DNA of 64,000 nucleotides from Megamonas sp. UBA1796 (GTDB lineage Bacteria; Bacillota; Negativicutes; Selenomonadales; Selenomonadaceae). Every line of letters starts with the position of its first letter. Within the stretch, counting starts at the first letter, position 1. The stretch lies in contig DCFU01000032.1 of NCBI GenBank assembly GCA_002319795.1, positions 32,980 through 96,979 on the forward strand, in the 5' to 3' direction. A program made the position numbers and the translations under genes. The notes beneath the pieces were generated by a model, which was not told where the DNA came from, made no database searches, and saw nothing but the letters and a program-made list of their open reading frames with translations. Below, in pieces: positions 18,071 through 28,786 of this stretch.

Positions 18071-18106
18071 GCATGGTATCATATGTTGGATACTATGCTT
18101 TTTTTT
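18071..18106 (+). terminator. Terminator of murB
   Basis: gcatggtatc (18071-18080) with gatactatgc (18089-18098), one G-T pair, eight-base loop, then eight T. Confidence 0.88.
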
Positions 18107-18123
18107 GTAAAGAAATGAACAGA

Positions 18124-18152
18124 TTGGAAAAATCAGAAAATTATGCTATAAT
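18124..18152 (+). promoter_or_regulatory. Promoter of the beta-CASP hydrolase gene
   Basis: TTGGAA (18124-18129), 17-base spacer, TATAAT (18147-18152), 36 bases before the ATG. Confidence 0.7.
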
Positions 18153-18188
18153 TGGATATATTTAAGAAAATGAAGGGACGGATGCATA

Positions 18189-19799
18189 ATGAGATTGGAA
18201 TTTTTAGGTGCAGCTCATACGGTGACGGGCTCTTGCTTTTTGCTGGAAACAAATGAACATAAAATTTTAATCGATTGTGGCATGTTTCAAGGCTCCAGGC
18301 GTGTGCGTGAACTGAATCAGGAAGATTTCAGGTTTAACCCGGCAGAAATTGAAAGCATGTTATTAACACATGCACATGTGGATCATTGCGGACTGATTCC
18401 CAAGCTTTGCAATGATGGTTTTAAAGGTCCTGTTTATGCAACAAAGGTGACTTGTGAACTTGTAAATATCATGCTGCCGGATTCCGCACACATTCAGGAG
18501 TCTGATACGGAAACCATGAATCGTAAGGGACAGCGCAGGGGTGATACTCCAGTCAAGCCGTTGTATACAGTAGAGGATGCCATAGCATCACTGAAGCATT
18601 TTTCGGTCATATCGTATGAGGAGCGTACACGCATAGCGGATAATATAGAGGTTGTTTATCATGATGCAGGTCATATTATGGGTTCTGCCATGGTGGAGGT
18701 TTATGTTACCGAGCAGGAGAAAACAACTAAGCTGCTTTTTTCTGGTGATTTGGGACAGCCATCGCAGCCTATTGTCAAGGATCCGTCTATCATAAAAGGT
18801 ACCGATTATTTGATTATTGAATCAACCTATGGAGATCGATTGCATCAAATTTACAATAAGGAGGATGCGCTTGCAGAAATTGTGAACGATACAATGGAAC
18901 GTGGAGGCAATCTTATTATTCCTTCCTTTGCTGTCGGGCGCACGCAAACGTTGCTGTATTATTTATATAAGCTATGGAAAGCACATCGGATTGATGATGT
19001 GCCGATTGTTATTGACAGTCCTTTAGCGATTGCTGTTACCAGGGTATTCTCCCAAAATGGGCAGGATTTTGATAAGGAGACTGCAAATTTTTTGTCTTCG
19101 GATCGTGGGCTGTCAAAACTGCCACAGCTTCGTGTGTGTGAAACTGCGGAAGAGTCCAGGGCGCTGAATAGTTCGGAAAGTTCGGCAATCATTATCTCCG
19201 CCAGTGGTATGGCAGATGCCGGACGTATTTTGCATCATTTAAAGCATAATCTTTGGCGACCTGAATCAACCGTTTTGTTCGTCGGCTATCAGGCGGAAGG
19301 GAGCTTGGGACGGCGCTTGGTCGATGGTATTAAACGTGTGAAAGTTATGGGCGAGGATGTAGCTGTAAAAGCCAAGATACAGCGTATGGATGGATTTTCT
19401 GCACATGCGGACAGTAGCCAGATTTTAGATTGGATAGAACACATTCAGGAGCCTAAACCGGCCAGGGTATTTATTGTCCATGGAGAAGCTCCAGCTGCTG
19501 AGGCATTAAAGGAACAAATTGAAAAAAGGTTCAATGAGGAAGTATATATCCCATTTTTGGGCGATACTGCCAAAATAAATGGCCGCGAAAGTGATATTCA
19601 GGTATCCAATATACCTACGGTTTCAGTAGAAATGGAAATGGAAGAATTCCTCAGGACCGTCGATTCTGTCTATCGTCAACAGCGCCGCCGGCTGTTGCAT
19701 CTGGTTATTCGTCAGCCTGAGCTTATGGAGTCGGTTATTAAGAATGTGGAAAAGGGCTGGAACTACATGAAGAAGCTTTTCAATAATTATAATATTTAG
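18189..19799 (+). CDS. MBL-fold beta-CASP RNA metallohydrolase
   Basis: A metallo-beta-lactamase-fold nuclease with a beta-CASP insert (536 residues), of the group that includes Thermus TTHA0252 and archaeal/eukaryotic CPSF-like RNases. The zinc motif HAHVDH (His61, His63, Asp65, His66) follows the N-terminal strand motif LGAAHTVTGS. SGDLGQP and SASGMADAGRI mark the second zinc site and the beta-CASP motifs, and HADSSQI and FIVHGE supply the last histidines. It probably degrades or trims RNA. It differs from RNase J, which is encoded separately further along. ATG start with gaaggga upstream. Confidence 0.88.
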   Translation: MRLEFLGAAHTVTGSCFLLETNEHKILIDCGMFQGSRRVRELNQEDFRFNPAEIESMLLTHAHVDHCGLIPKLCNDGFKGPVYATKVTCELVNIMLPDSAHIQESDTETMNRKGQRRGDTPVKPLYTVEDAIASLKHFSVISYEERTRIADNIEVVYHDAGHIMGSAMVEVYVTEQEKTTKLLFSGDLGQPSQPIVKDPSIIKGTDYLIIESTYGDRLHQIYNKEDALAEIVNDTMERGGNLIIPSFAVGRTQTLLYYLYKLWKAHRIDDVPIVIDSPLAIAVTRVFSQNGQDFDKETANFLSSDRGLSKLPQLRVCETAEESRALNSSESSAIIISASGMADAGRILHHLKHNLWRPESTVLFVGYQAEGSLGRRLVDGIKRVKVMGEDVAVKAKIQRMDGFSAHADSSQILDWIEHIQEPKPARVFIVHGEAPAAEALKEQIEKRFNEEVYIPFLGDTAKINGRESDIQVSNIPTVSVEMEMEEFLRTVDSVYRQQRRRLLHLVIRQPELMESVIKNVEKGWNYMKKLFNNYNI

Positions 19800-20109
19800 C
19801 TGTTGGAAACACCCATGCAGATTTTTTGTGTTAGCCATGTTGGAAAATGATTTTTTCGCACTGTACGGCATTTTGTATAAGAAACATGTTCTGTTGTTTG
19901 CCATCCCTTGTCTGACAGTTTGCTTGTGAATTTGTGAGACCTAATTTACTATAGGGTGAACTATTTTTACAGCCAGCAGGATTTTTTTAATATTTGTATA
20001 ATTTCTACTTAAAGTGCCATAATAGTATTCCATAGATCATTCAAACATCCAATTGATTTTATTGCAGGATACGGAGTCGTGTAAATTAAATTCAAAGGAG
20101 GTTATACGT
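19800..20109. other. Gap before the chemoreceptor gene
   Basis: AT-rich and without a recognisable gene or clear terminator. A TATAAT (19997-20002) may be the -10 box for the receptor gene, but no matching -35 was seen and no sigma-28 flagellar promoter was found. Confidence 0.4.
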
Positions 20110-21804
20110 ATGAGACTAGGGAAAAAAATCTTATTAGGCTATTTGGGTGTTGTCGGACTTATGGTTATAGCAAGTATAGCAGGTATATATTTGCTCAATC
20201 AGATGAATGACATGTCGGAAACTATGCGCAATAAACAACTGGTATTGTTTGAAAAAACCAATCAGGTAGCCCAGAATAATGGCTTTCAAATTGCTGCAGT
20301 ACGGGGATTCGTTATTATGGGTGAAGAGAGCTATCTTAATGATTTTTATGCTTTAGACAAGGAAAATGATGCATTACTGAATGAGCTTATTGAACAGGCT
20401 ATTACTCCGGAGGGAAAACAATTTGCCCAGGATACAAAGGCTGCAAATGCAAAATATAAAGAGCTTGTAGAAAAACGTTTGATTCCGGTTAAACGTGAGA
20501 ATAAGAGCGAGGAAATAGCCGCTGTTATGAAGAATGAACTGGCTCCAGCGGCTGCGGTATCAAGAAAGATCCTTGCAGGCTATGTTGATTTTCGCAAGAA
20601 TCAGATGGAAAGCTCCTTTGATAGTTCAATTCAAAATGGTGCCATGACAAAACGTATTTTAATGGGTTTTACATTAGCCACGGTTGTTTTGAGTATTTTT
20701 GTTGCTTATTTTGTCACGATTAGTATCACTCGGCCATTAAAATTGGCTATTCATGACTTAAAACTTATAGCAGAAGGGGATTTCAGCCTGAAGATTCCTG
20801 AACAATTTCTTAGGGAAGAAAATGAAATTGGTGAGCTTGCCCGAGCAACCAATACGATGATACGGCATATCAGCGATATTTTGAAAAAAGTTATCATGAC
20901 ATCGCAAACACTGGCCGCATCATCGGAACAGCTTACGGCAAATACGGAACAATCTTCTGAAGCTTCGGCGCATGTTGCCGATTCTATCACAGAGGTTGCG
21001 CAGGGCGCGGATATACAGCTCAATGCTGCCAATGATACTGCCGTGGTAGTCCATACGATGTCAGAGGGTATGCGCAAGACTGCGACCAAAGCAGCGAATG
21101 TATCAGGCCTTGTGACCAAGACATTCGACTCTGCCAAGCATGGCAATAGTGTGGTGAATCAGGCTGTACAGCAAATGGCATCTATTGAGAAATCAACCTC
21201 TACGGTATCGGATGCAATCGGCAGCTTGAATGAGCGTTCGGAAAAGATTGGTCAAATACTGGATGCGATTTCTGACATAGCAAACCAAACAAATCTGTTA
21301 GCCTTAAATGCAGCTATAGAAGCAGCACGTGCTGGTGAATACGGCAAGGGATTTGCAGTAGTTGCCGAGGAAGTGCGAAAGCTGGCTGAGCAATCACAGA
21401 GTGCTACGAAAAAAATTTCGCTGCTAATAGAGGATATACATAATGATACCAAAACGGTTGTTGCTGCAGCGAATTTAGGACTTCAGGATGTACAGCATGG
21501 GGCTGGGGTGGTCAATGAGGCGGGGAATATTTTTATGGAAATTGTTGAGCACATTAATAATGTGACCCAGGAAGTTCATGATATGGCGGCGACTATTCAG
21601 GAGATCTCCAGTGAAAGCCAAAAAATCGAGGGAGCTATACAAAGAATTACTACGGCCAGCCGCACTACCGCAGATGAAGCACAGACTGTATCTGCGGCGA
21701 GCGAGGAGCAATCTGCTTCCATGGAAGAAATTGCTTCAGCCAGTAAGGCACTTGCTGAGCTTGCGGAGGAGCTTCAGGTTGCCACCAAGAAATTCAAACT
21801 ATAG
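20110..21804 (+). CDS. Methyl-accepting chemotaxis protein
   Basis: A membrane chemoreceptor of about 564 residues. A first membrane helix (about 8-28) is followed by a four-helix-bundle-type extracytoplasmic sensor, a second helix (about 183-205), a HAMP domain, and the cytoplasmic coiled-coil signalling domain. The CheA/CheW-binding tip is the conserved [20 protein letters not shown] (from about 390). The ligand is unknown. ATG 20110 is chosen over an upstream in-frame start because aaaggagg lies eight bases before it. It is a stand-alone gene; a related receptor occurs at 39.4-41.1 kb. Confidence 0.93.
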   Translation: MRLGKKILLGYLGVVGLMVIASIAGIYLLNQMNDMSETMRNKQLVLFEKTNQVAQNNGFQIAAVRGFVIMGEESYLNDFYALDKENDALLNELIEQAITPEGKQFAQDTKAANAKYKELVEKRLIPVKRENKSEEIAAVMKNELAPAAAVSRKILAGYVDFRKNQMESSFDSSIQNGAMTKRILMGFTLATVVLSIFVAYFVTISITRPLKLAIHDLKLIAEGDFSLKIPEQFLREENEIGELARATNTMIRHISDILKKVIMTSQTLAASSEQLTANTEQSSEASAHVADSITEVAQGADIQLNAANDTAVVVHTMSEGMRKTATKAANVSGLVTKTFDSAKHGNSVVNQAVQQMASIEKSTSTVSDAIGSLNERSEKIGQILDAISDIANQTNLLALNAAIEAARAGEYGKGFAVVAEEVRKLAEQSQSATKKISLLIEDIHNDTKTVVAAANLGLQDVQHGAGVVNEAGNIFMEIVEHINNVTQEVHDMAATIQEISSESQKIEGAIQRITTASRTTADEAQTVSAASEEQSASMEEIASASKALAELAEELQVATKKFKL

Positions 21805-21869
21805 CCCCAGCTATGCAGGACATAGGAAAGCACCGGCGTATGGTATAAACTCCAGGACAACAGCGGGAA

Positions 21870-21912
21870 AGCCATAAAGAAGGGCAATGATTTTATCTAA
21901 TGGCTCTTTTGT
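21870..21912 (+). terminator. Possible terminator of the chemoreceptor gene
   Basis: agccat (21870-21875) with atggct (21900-21905), followed by cttttgtt. The stem is short and the loop long, so this is a weak call. Confidence 0.4.
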
Positions 21913-21923
21913 TAAATTCTGCA

Positions 21924-21953
21924 TTGACATAGCATAACTACATGTGTTATGAT
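21924..21953 (+). promoter_or_regulatory. pyr operon promoter P1
   Basis: TTGACA (21924-21929), 18-base spacer, TATGAT (21948-21953). Transcripts from here would carry the PyrR-type element and terminator. An inverted repeat cataac/gttatg (21933-21951) lies inside the spacer. Confidence 0.75.
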
Positions 21954-21976
21954 GCAGAGAAGAAAAAATGATATTG

Positions 21977-22009
21977 CCTTTAAGATTAGTCCTGTGAGGC
22001 TGATAAGGG
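21977..22009 (+). promoter_or_regulatory. pyrR-box: PyrR-type RNA-binding element
   Basis: The loop sequence agtcctgtgaggct (21988-22001) matches the conserved PyrR-binding motif of Firmicute pyr leaders (A-R-U-C-C-N-G-N-G-A-G-G-Y-U). It is closed by ccttta (21977-21982) and taaggg (22004-22009). With the downstream terminator it forms the usual attenuator: PyrR with UMP holds this hairpin and allows termination. The pyrR gene itself is not in the window. Confidence 0.82.
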
Positions 22010-22044
22010 AAGCTTATATATACTGGTTTTTTTGAAGCTGATTC

Positions 22045-22079
22045 GCTTTCTTATGCCTTCGCATGAGAAAGCTTTTTTT
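22045..22079 (+). terminator. pyr attenuator terminator
   Basis: gctttcttatg (22045-22055) with catgagaaagc (22062-22072), six-base loop ccttcg, one G-T pair, then seven T (22073-22079). It lies about 105 bases before pyrB and about 120 after P1. Confidence 0.9.
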
Positions 22080-22118
22080 ATGTCTCTAATGATAAGAAAT
22101 AAAGACAAATCTTTTTTC

Positions 22119-22148
22119 TTGAAACTTTATGCATTTTTGCTGTATAAT
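22119..22148 (+). promoter_or_regulatory. Candidate second pyr promoter P2, after the attenuator
   Basis: TTGAAA (22119-22124), 18-base spacer, TATAAT (22143-22148). If used, it would give pyrB transcripts that skip attenuation. Confidence 0.55.
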
Positions 22149-22183
22149 TATTTATATCCTGATTCTGTTAAGGAGTGAGCAAT

Positions 22184-23143
22184 TTGGGAAAAAACAATGT
22201 GTCATTGCGGGGGAAAAATATTCTGGGGCTGGAAAGCTTTTCACCTGAAGAAATTTCCTTGGTACTTGAAACTGCACAGGAAATGAAAAACATTATTCAC
22301 CGTGATATTAAAAAGGTACCGACGCTGCGAGGCAAGTCGGTGGTAAATCTATTTTATGAGCCAAGTACGCGTACAAGGACATCTTTCGAACTCGCCGGAA
22401 AATATCTGGGTGCAGATGTCATTAATATGACGGCCAGCACAAGCAGTGTCGTAAAGGGAGAAAGCCTGCGGGATACACTGTTGACCATTGAGGCGATGGG
22501 CGTTGATGCAATTATTATGCGCCATAAGGCTGAAGGCGCTGCAGAATATGCTACAAAGGTTGTTGAGCCTGTTATATTAAATGCCGGCGATGGCGCGCAT
22601 GCACATCCTACGCAGGGTTTACTGGATCTTTTCACCATTATGCAGTACAAGAAGAAATTCCAGGGACTGAAGGCTGTCATACTTGGCGATGTTCTGCATA
22701 GCCGTGTAGCTCGTTCAGATATCTGGGGAATGAGAAAAATGGGCATGGAAGTACATCTCGCGGGACCTAAGACGCTTATGCCGCGGTTCCTTTTTGAGGA
22801 GCCTGGTATTTATATTCATGATCGTATCGAAGAAGCACTTGAAAATGCAGATGTCATCAACTGTCTTCGCATTCAGCTGGAACGCCAGAAGGCAGGGTTA
22901 TTTCCTTCTACACGCGAATATGCACGTATATTTGGCTTGAATGACGCTCGGCTGGCCCTGGCGAAGAAAGATGTATTGGTTATGCATCCCGGACCGATGA
23001 ACAAGGGATTAGAGATTTCTCCATATGTTGCCTATGGTGCGCATTCTGCGATTCAGGAACAGGTACAAAATGGAGTTGCTATACGTATGGCGTTGTTAAT
23101 TTTAGTTTTGACGGGAGGAAAAAACATTGAAGCAAATTCTTAA
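22184..23143 (+). CDS. pyrB: Aspartate carbamoyltransferase, catalytic subunit
   Basis: Catalyses carbamoyl phosphate plus aspartate to carbamoyl aspartate, the committed step of pyrimidine synthesis. It has about 319 residues. Carbamoyl-phosphate site EPSTRTRTSFE (from about Glu59) and HPTQGLLD are intact. No pyrI regulatory subunit follows, as in Gram-positive operons, so control is likely through the PyrR attenuator. TTG 22184 is preferred because aaggag lies eight bases before it; the GTG at 22175 overlaps that site. The 3' end overlaps pyrC by 17 bases. Confidence 0.94.
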   Translation: MGKNNVSLRGKNILGLESFSPEEISLVLETAQEMKNIIHRDIKKVPTLRGKSVVNLFYEPSTRTRTSFELAGKYLGADVINMTASTSSVVKGESLRDTLLTIEAMGVDAIIMRHKAEGAAEYATKVVEPVILNAGDGAHAHPTQGLLDLFTIMQYKKKFQGLKAVILGDVLHSRVARSDIWGMRKMGMEVHLAGPKTLMPRFLFEEPGIYIHDRIEEALENADVINCLRIQLERQKAGLFPSTREYARIFGLNDARLALAKKDVLVMHPGPMNKGLEISPYVAYGAHSAIQEQVQNGVAIRMALLILVLTGGKNIEANS

Positions 23144-24416
23144 AGGTGGACGTGTCATCAATCCGGCAAATCATTTCGATGAGATTTGTGACGTTCTTAT
23201 TGAGGATGGAAAAATCAGCCGTATTGGCTGTGATATTGAGGATGCTGGAGCTGATATAATTGATGTTTCTAATAAAATAGTTACTCCGGGCCTGATAGAC
23301 ATGCATGTACATTTTCGCGAACCTGGCCAGGAGGCCAAAGAAGATTTTATTTCCGGTTCATGTGCAGCGGCAGCTGGTGGCTATACGACAGTCGCTGCAA
23401 TGCCAAATACGACACCAGTTGTCGATACGGCAGCGATTGTGAGAAGCCTGCAGCGCCGGGCTGAGGAATGCAGTTGCGTGCATATTGAAATCATTGGTGC
23501 GCTCACCAAGGGACAGAAGGGTGAGGAACTCGCTGAGGTTGGTGATATGACAGAAGCTGGGGCAGTTGCTTTCTCTGATGACGGACATTTTGTCAAAAAA
23601 GCCAAGGTACTGCTAAATGGCTTTGATTATCTGCGTACTTTTGACAAGGTTATTATCAATCATGATGAGGAGCCTTCACTCGTAGAAGACGGACTGATGA
23701 ATGAAGGACATAAGAGTGCGATGCTCGGTATGAAGGGAAGGCCAACCGTGGCGGAAGATATTGCAGTGGCCCGCGATATCATGCTTGCTGAATATGCGGA
23801 TGCACGGGTTCATGTTGCGCATATCAGCTCGGCAAAAGCCGTGGATATTGTACGTCAGGCGAAAAAGCGTGGTGTGAGGGTCACGGCAGAGGCTACACCA
23901 CAGCATCTTACGCTGACGGATGAATGTGTGAACCTTTATGATACTTCTACAAAAATAAATCCGCCGCTCCGTGCACAGAGGGATGTAGATGCTTTGCTGG
24001 CCGGCATCAAGGATGGTACGATTGACGCTATTGCCACGGATCATTCTCCCCATGCGGAGGAAGAAAAGGATAAAGAGTATTGTTACGCTCCCAGTGGTTT
24101 TCCGGGATTGGAGACCGCGTTAGGCGTTTTGCTCACAGAGCTTTATCATACAGGAAAACTCACAATACAGGAAATTATTTCTAAGATGACATATGAGCCA
24201 GCAAAAATACTCGGGCTTGAAGCAGGCAGTTTGGAGGCAGGCAAAGCTGCGGACATCACGGTCATTGACCCGGAGCTTACCTGGACGGTTGATGAGAAAG
24301 ATTTTTATACAAGAGGGACACATTCACCATTCGTAGGACGCATCTTTAAAGGCAAAGCTATTATTACAATGGTTGATGGTGAGGTGGTCATGAAAGATGG
24401 TAAAATAATCTGCTGA
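23127..24416 (+). CDS. pyrC: Dihydroorotase
   Basis: A class I zinc amidohydrolase that closes carbamoyl aspartate to dihydroorotate. It has 429 residues. Metal ligands appear in DMHVHFREPGQ (Asp58, His60, His62), further histidines in INHDEE and HVAHISS, and the catalytic Asp in TDHSPHA. TTG start, with gggaggaa upstream inside the end of pyrB. The overlap implies coupled translation. Confidence 0.95.
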   Translation: MKQILKGGRVINPANHFDEICDVLIEDGKISRIGCDIEDAGADIIDVSNKIVTPGLIDMHVHFREPGQEAKEDFISGSCAAAAGGYTTVAAMPNTTPVVDTAAIVRSLQRRAEECSCVHIEIIGALTKGQKGEELAEVGDMTEAGAVAFSDDGHFVKKAKVLLNGFDYLRTFDKVIINHDEEPSLVEDGLMNEGHKSAMLGMKGRPTVAEDIAVARDIMLAEYADARVHVAHISSAKAVDIVRQAKKRGVRVTAEATPQHLTLTDECVNLYDTSTKINPPLRAQRDVDALLAGIKDGTIDAIATDHSPHAEEEKDKEYCYAPSGFPGLETALGVLLTELYHTGKLTIQEIISKMTYEPAKILGLEAGSLEAGKAADITVIDPELTWTVDEKDFYTRGTHSPFVGRIFKGKAIITMVDGEVVMKDGKIIC

Positions 24417-24434
24417 ACATGGGGGGGTTCTTCG

Positions 24435-25499
24435 TTGAAAGGTAAACTTATTTTGGAGGATGGCAGTGTTTTTTATGGAACATTACTGAATAATATGAAG
24501 GCAACCGGTGAGGTTGTCTTCAATACTGGCATGACAGGATATCAGGAAATACTTACCGATCCATCGTATTGCCGCCAGATTGTTACCTTGACGTATCCTA
24601 TGGTTGGGAACTATGGGATTGCGGATATCTTCATGCAATCTCGAAAATCCTTTGTTAATGGGTTCGTTATTGGAGAGCTTTGCGAAACAGGAAGCAATTG
24701 GCATTTAGAAACATCCTTAAGTGAATTTCTTACGAAGCAGGGTATTCCCTGCCTGTATAATGTAGATACACGGGCTGTAACACGAAAAATACGTTCATCC
24801 GGCACGATGAAGGGAATCATAGTTCCGGATGACGCTGCCAGAACAGAGCTTGATGAGCTTTTCGCTGTCCCTATCAAGAAGGACGTTGTAAGCGAGGTCA
24901 CGACACCGGAAATTTATGAGATTGAAAATAGTGGGCCAAGAGTCGTTGTTCTGGATTTTGGTATTAAACGCAATATTTTAAGGTCATTGCATGGATTGGG
25001 CTGTCATCTGGTTGTTGTTCCTGCTTCTACAACATATGAGGAGATTCTGGCTATGCAGCCAGACGGCATTTTCCTTTCCAATGGTCCGGGAGATCCGAAG
25101 GATGTGCCAGCGGTAATTGAAAATATCCGCAAGCTCATTGGCAAGAAACCGATGTTCGGAATCTGTCTGGGTCATCAATTGCTGGCCTTGGCGCTTGGCG
25201 GAGATACCTATAAACTGAAATTCGGACATCGTGGTTCGAATCAGCCGGTCAAGAATCTTTTGACCGGTCGTGTACATATTTCCTCACAAAACCACGGCTT
25301 TGCTGTCGATGAAAAATCTCTTGTGGGTTTGCCTGTCGAAGTGACGCACCGTTCTGTAAATGATGGAACCGTGGAGGGTATGCGCCATACGAAGCTGCCT
25401 GTTTTTTCGGTGCAATATCATCCGGAAGCTTCTCCGGGACCGGATGATAACCATTATTTGTTTGATCAATTTTGGGCGATGCTGACAAGGGAGGAATAG
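24435..25499 (+). CDS. carA: Carbamoyl-phosphate synthase small subunit
   Basis: The glutaminase subunit that supplies ammonia to CarB. It has 354 residues: an N-terminal CPSase small-chain domain (about 1-130) and a class I glutamine amidotransferase domain (about 170-354). Catalytic triad Cys244 (GICLGHQ) with His329 and Glu331 (YHPEAS) is intact. TTG start after a G-run site. It ends three bases before carB, so the subunits are translated together. Confidence 0.95.
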   Translation: MKGKLILEDGSVFYGTLLNNMKATGEVVFNTGMTGYQEILTDPSYCRQIVTLTYPMVGNYGIADIFMQSRKSFVNGFVIGELCETGSNWHLETSLSEFLTKQGIPCLYNVDTRAVTRKIRSSGTMKGIIVPDDAARTELDELFAVPIKKDVVSEVTTPEIYEIENSGPRVVVLDFGIKRNILRSLHGLGCHLVVVPASTTYEEILAMQPDGIFLSNGPGDPKDVPAVIENIRKLIGKKPMFGICLGHQLLALALGGDTYKLKFGHRGSNQPVKNLLTGRVHISSQNHGFAVDEKSLVGLPVEVTHRSVNDGTVEGMRHTKLPVFSVQYHPEASPGPDDNHYLFDQFWAMLTREE

Positions 25500-25502
25500 A
25501 TT

Positions 25503-28500
25503 GTGCCGAAGAAAGAATATTTAAAAAAGGTCATGGTCATTGGTTCAGGACCTATTATTATCGGGCAGGCGGCTGAATTTGACTATGCCGGCTCACAGGC
25601 CTGCCGTGCTTTAAAGGAAGAGGGGCTGGAGGTTGTACTCGTAAACAGCAATCCGGCAACAATTATGACGGATACGCATATTGCGGATCGTGTTTATATT
25701 GAACCGCTGACGGTAGAGTTTTTAGAAGAAATCATCAGTAAGGAACGGCCGGATGGTTTGCTGGCTACCCTGGGAGGACAAGCGGGACTTAATCTGGCAG
25801 TAAAGTTGTCGGAACAGGGAATACTGGAAAAGTACTCCGTGGAACTGTTGGGGACATCTCTTACGGCTATTAAGAAGGCAGAGGACCGGGAGCTTTTCAA
25901 AGAAACTATGCAAAAACTCAATGAACCAATTCCTGCAAGTACGATTGTTGAGGATGTTCCTTCTGCTGTGGCCTTTGCCAATGAAATCGGTTATCCGATT
26001 ATTGTGCGTCCTGCTTATACGATGGGGGGAACTGGCGGTGGTATTGCAGATAATGAGGAAGATCTCATTGAAATCGTAATCAAGGGTTTAAAATACAGCA
26101 TGATTGGGCAAGTGCTCATCGAGCGTAGTGTTGCAGGCTGGAAGGAAATCGAGTATGAGGTCATGCGCGATGGGAATGACAACTGTATTACGGTCTGTAA
26201 TATGGAAAACTTTGACCCGGTGGGAGTGCATACCGGTGACAGCATTGTCGTAGCTCCATCCCAGACACTTACAGACCATGAGTATCAGATGCTGCGAAGT
26301 GCGAGCCTGCGCATCATTCGTGAGCTTGGTATTGAAGGCGGATGCAACGCGCAATATGCGCTTGATCCGGACAGTAATAATTATTATGTTATAGAAGTAA
26401 ATCCGCGTGTAAGCCGTTCCTCGGCGTTGGCATCCAAGGCTACGGGGTACCCGATTGCCAAGGTGTCTGCGAAAATAGCCATAGGATATTTCCTGGATGA
26501 AATTACGAATGCGGTTACGCAAAAAACGAAGGCCTGTTTTGAGCCGGCACTGGATTATTGTGTTGTAAAATTTCCACGCTGGCCATTCGATAAGTTCGTT
26601 TTTGCCGATCATACCCTTGGTACACAGATGAAAGCTACAGGCGAGGTCATGTCGATTGACCGCAGTTTTGAAGGAGCTATATTGAAAGCGGTACGTTCGC
26701 TGGAAATCGGCGTACATCGGCTGCATATGGATGCCATGGATGCCTGGGATGATGCCCGGGTAATCAAGAATTTGGCGCGAATCAATGATGAACGTATATT
26801 TGTTATAGCGGAGGTGCTGCGCCGCGGTATAGCTACGATAGACGAAATCCATGCAGTGACGAAAATCGATAAATGGTTCATTGAAAAAATTAAAAATATA
26901 ACGGACATGGAGCATCGGATCGCTGCAGAGGAAATTACGCCCAAGCTCATGCTGGCAGCGAAGAATCTGGGACTTGCGGATTGCTCAATTGCTGAGATTT
27001 CTGGCAAGAGTGCCGATGAAATCCGCACGCTGCGGAAATCGATGGATATTTTACCTTGTTATAAGATGGTAGATACCTGCGCTGCAGAGTTTGAAGCGGC
27101 AACGCCGTATTATTATTCAACCTTTCACGCACAGGAAGATGAGGTACAGGTTTCCGACAAGCGCAAGGTTATCGTATTGGGTTCGGGACCAATTCGCATC
27201 GGGCAGGGAGTCGAATTTGATTATTGTTCCGTGCATTCGGTATGGGCGCTTCGGGAAATAGGTATTGAGGCGATTATCATCAACAACAACCCAGAGACGG
27301 TCAGTACGGATTTCGACATTTCGGACCGGCTTTATTTTGAACCGCTTACGGCAGAGGATGTTCTCAATGTCATTGATAAAGAAAATCCAGAAGGTGTCAT
27401 TGTACAGTTCGGTGGGCAGACGGCTATTAATTTGGCTGGAGCGTTGCAAAAGGCTGGTGTCCGGGTGTTCGGCACTTCTGTGAATGATATCGACCGTGCT
27501 GAAGATCGTGAGCGTTTTGATGAAGTACTCACACAAACAAAAATTCCACGTCCGCTGGGCATAAGCGTTACAAATTTTGCGGATGCTGTTCGGGGAGCTG
27601 CGGAGATAGGTTATCCTGTCATGGTGCGTCCATCTTATGTACTTGGCGGCAGGGCCATGGAAATCGTATATAATGAAGATGAACTGCATGATTATATGAA
27701 TCGTGCAGTTAAGGTCACACCTGATCACCCTGTGCTTGTCGATCGTTATATGCAGGGGACAGAAGTAGAGGTTGATGCCATATCGGATGGCATTGATGTT
27801 GTGATACCTGGCATTATGGAGCACATTGAGCGTGCGGGGGTTCATTCCGGTGACAGTATTGCTGTATATCCGCCCCGTACATTATCGTCTAAGGTCATTT
27901 ATACGATTATCGATTATACGAAGCGGCTCGCAATCAGCCTGCATGTAAAAGGCTTATTGAACATCCAGTATGTTGTAGTCAACGATGAGGTCTATGTTAT
28001 CGAGGTCAATCCGCGTTCCAGCCGGACCGTGCCTTTTCTTAGCAAAGTTACGGATATCAAAATGGTAAATCTGGCCACAAGAATTGCTTTGGGAGCTTCG
28101 CTTAAGGATATGGGATTTAAATCAGGACTCGTTGCGCCGCGCCCTTACGTGGCGGTTAAGGCCCCGGTATTTTCATTTGCCAAGATGCAGGATGTTGATA
28201 TCTCACTTGGGCCAGAAATGAAGTCTACCGGTGAAGTCATGGGGATTGATTACCATTATGCGAGAGCACTTTATAAAGCAATTATTGGTGCCGGAATGAA
28301 TATTCCTATACAAGGATGTATTCTATTCACAGTTGCTGATAAAGACAAAGAAGAAATGAAACAACTTGCCAAGGCCTTTTATGATTTAGGATTCCAGCTT
28401 GCAGCAACAGCTGGAACGGCGAGGGCCATACAATCTGTAGGAATTGATGCAGATGTCGTTGGCAAGGTGCACGAGAGAAGCGTCGATATCATCAAAATGA

Positions 28501-28730
28501 TTAAAACTGGAAAAATCAATATGGTCATCAATACGCTTACCCAGGGAAAAGGATCCGCACGTGATGGATTCAAGATCCGTCGTGCAACGGTTGAACACGG
28601 GATTGCCTGCCTGACATCTATGGATACTGCATGGGAGGTTTTGCGCGTGCTTTCCTTTATGCGCGAACGCAGGCTGGTGTATTCGCTTGCACTGCAGGAT
28701 TATGTAGGCGGTGGCGACGCGCTTGCTTAA
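25503..28730 (+). CDS. carB: Carbamoyl-phosphate synthase large subunit
   Basis: The 1,075-residue synthetase subunit makes carbamoyl phosphate from bicarbonate, ammonia and two ATP. Two homologous ATP-grasp halves are visible: the first opens [20 protein letters not shown] near residue 14, the second [19 protein letters not shown] near residue 560. A C-terminal methylglyoxal-synthase-like allosteric domain (about 935-1075) is where UMP and other effectors bind in this family. GTG start. Full length, no defects seen. It is the single car operon in view and would serve both pyrimidine and arginine pathways. Confidence 0.96.
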   Translation: MPKKEYLKKVMVIGSGPIIIGQAAEFDYAGSQACRALKEEGLEVVLVNSNPATIMTDTHIADRVYIEPLTVEFLEEIISKERPDGLLATLGGQAGLNLAVKLSEQGILEKYSVELLGTSLTAIKKAEDRELFKETMQKLNEPIPASTIVEDVPSAVAFANEIGYPIIVRPAYTMGGTGGGIADNEEDLIEIVIKGLKYSMIGQVLIERSVAGWKEIEYEVMRDGNDNCITVCNMENFDPVGVHTGDSIVVAPSQTLTDHEYQMLRSASLRIIRELGIEGGCNAQYALDPDSNNYYVIEVNPRVSRSSALASKATGYPIAKVSAKIAIGYFLDEITNAVTQKTKACFEPALDYCVVKFPRWPFDKFVFADHTLGTQMKATGEVMSIDRSFEGAILKAVRSLEIGVHRLHMDAMDAWDDARVIKNLARINDERIFVIAEVLRRGIATIDEIHAVTKIDKWFIEKIKNITDMEHRIAAEEITPKLMLAAKNLGLADCSIAEISGKSADEIRTLRKSMDILPCYKMVDTCAAEFEAATPYYYSTFHAQEDEVQVSDKRKVIVLGSGPIRIGQGVEFDYCSVHSVWALREIGIEAIIINNNPETVSTDFDISDRLYFEPLTAEDVLNVIDKENPEGVIVQFGGQTAINLAGALQKAGVRVFGTSVNDIDRAEDRERFDEVLTQTKIPRPLGISVTNFADAVRGAAEIGYPVMVRPSYVLGGRAMEIVYNEDELHDYMNRAVKVTPDHPVLVDRYMQGTEVEVDAISDGIDVVIPGIMEHIERAGVHSGDSIAVYPPRTLSSKVIYTIIDYTKRLAISLHVKGLLNIQYVVVNDEVYVIEVNPRSSRTVPFLSKVTDIKMVNLATRIALGASLKDMGFKSGLVAPRPYVAVKAPVFSFAKMQDVDISLGPEMKSTGEVMGIDYHYARALYKAIIGAGMNIPIQGCILFTVADKDKEEMKQLAKAFYDLGFQLAATAGTARAIQSVGIDADVVGKVHERSVDIIKMIKTGKINMVINTLTQGKGSARDGFKIRRATVEHGIACLTSMDTAWEVLRVLSFMRERRLVYSLALQDYVGGGDALA

Positions 28731-28786
28731 GTAGAGAAATAATGATAGAATTTAAAGAACAGGTGCGCTGAAGGGAACGATGCTTT

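Noticed and set aside
20010..20035. Sigma-28 flagellar promoter before the first chemoreceptor gene
   Set aside because: A TAAAG is present but no GCCGATAA-like -10 follows at the correct distance.
26088..26915. 275-codon open frame on the minus strand inside carB
   Set aside because: It is fully antisense to conserved carB coding sequence, has no Shine-Dalgarno sequence and no recognisable domain; long shadow frames are common opposite such genes.
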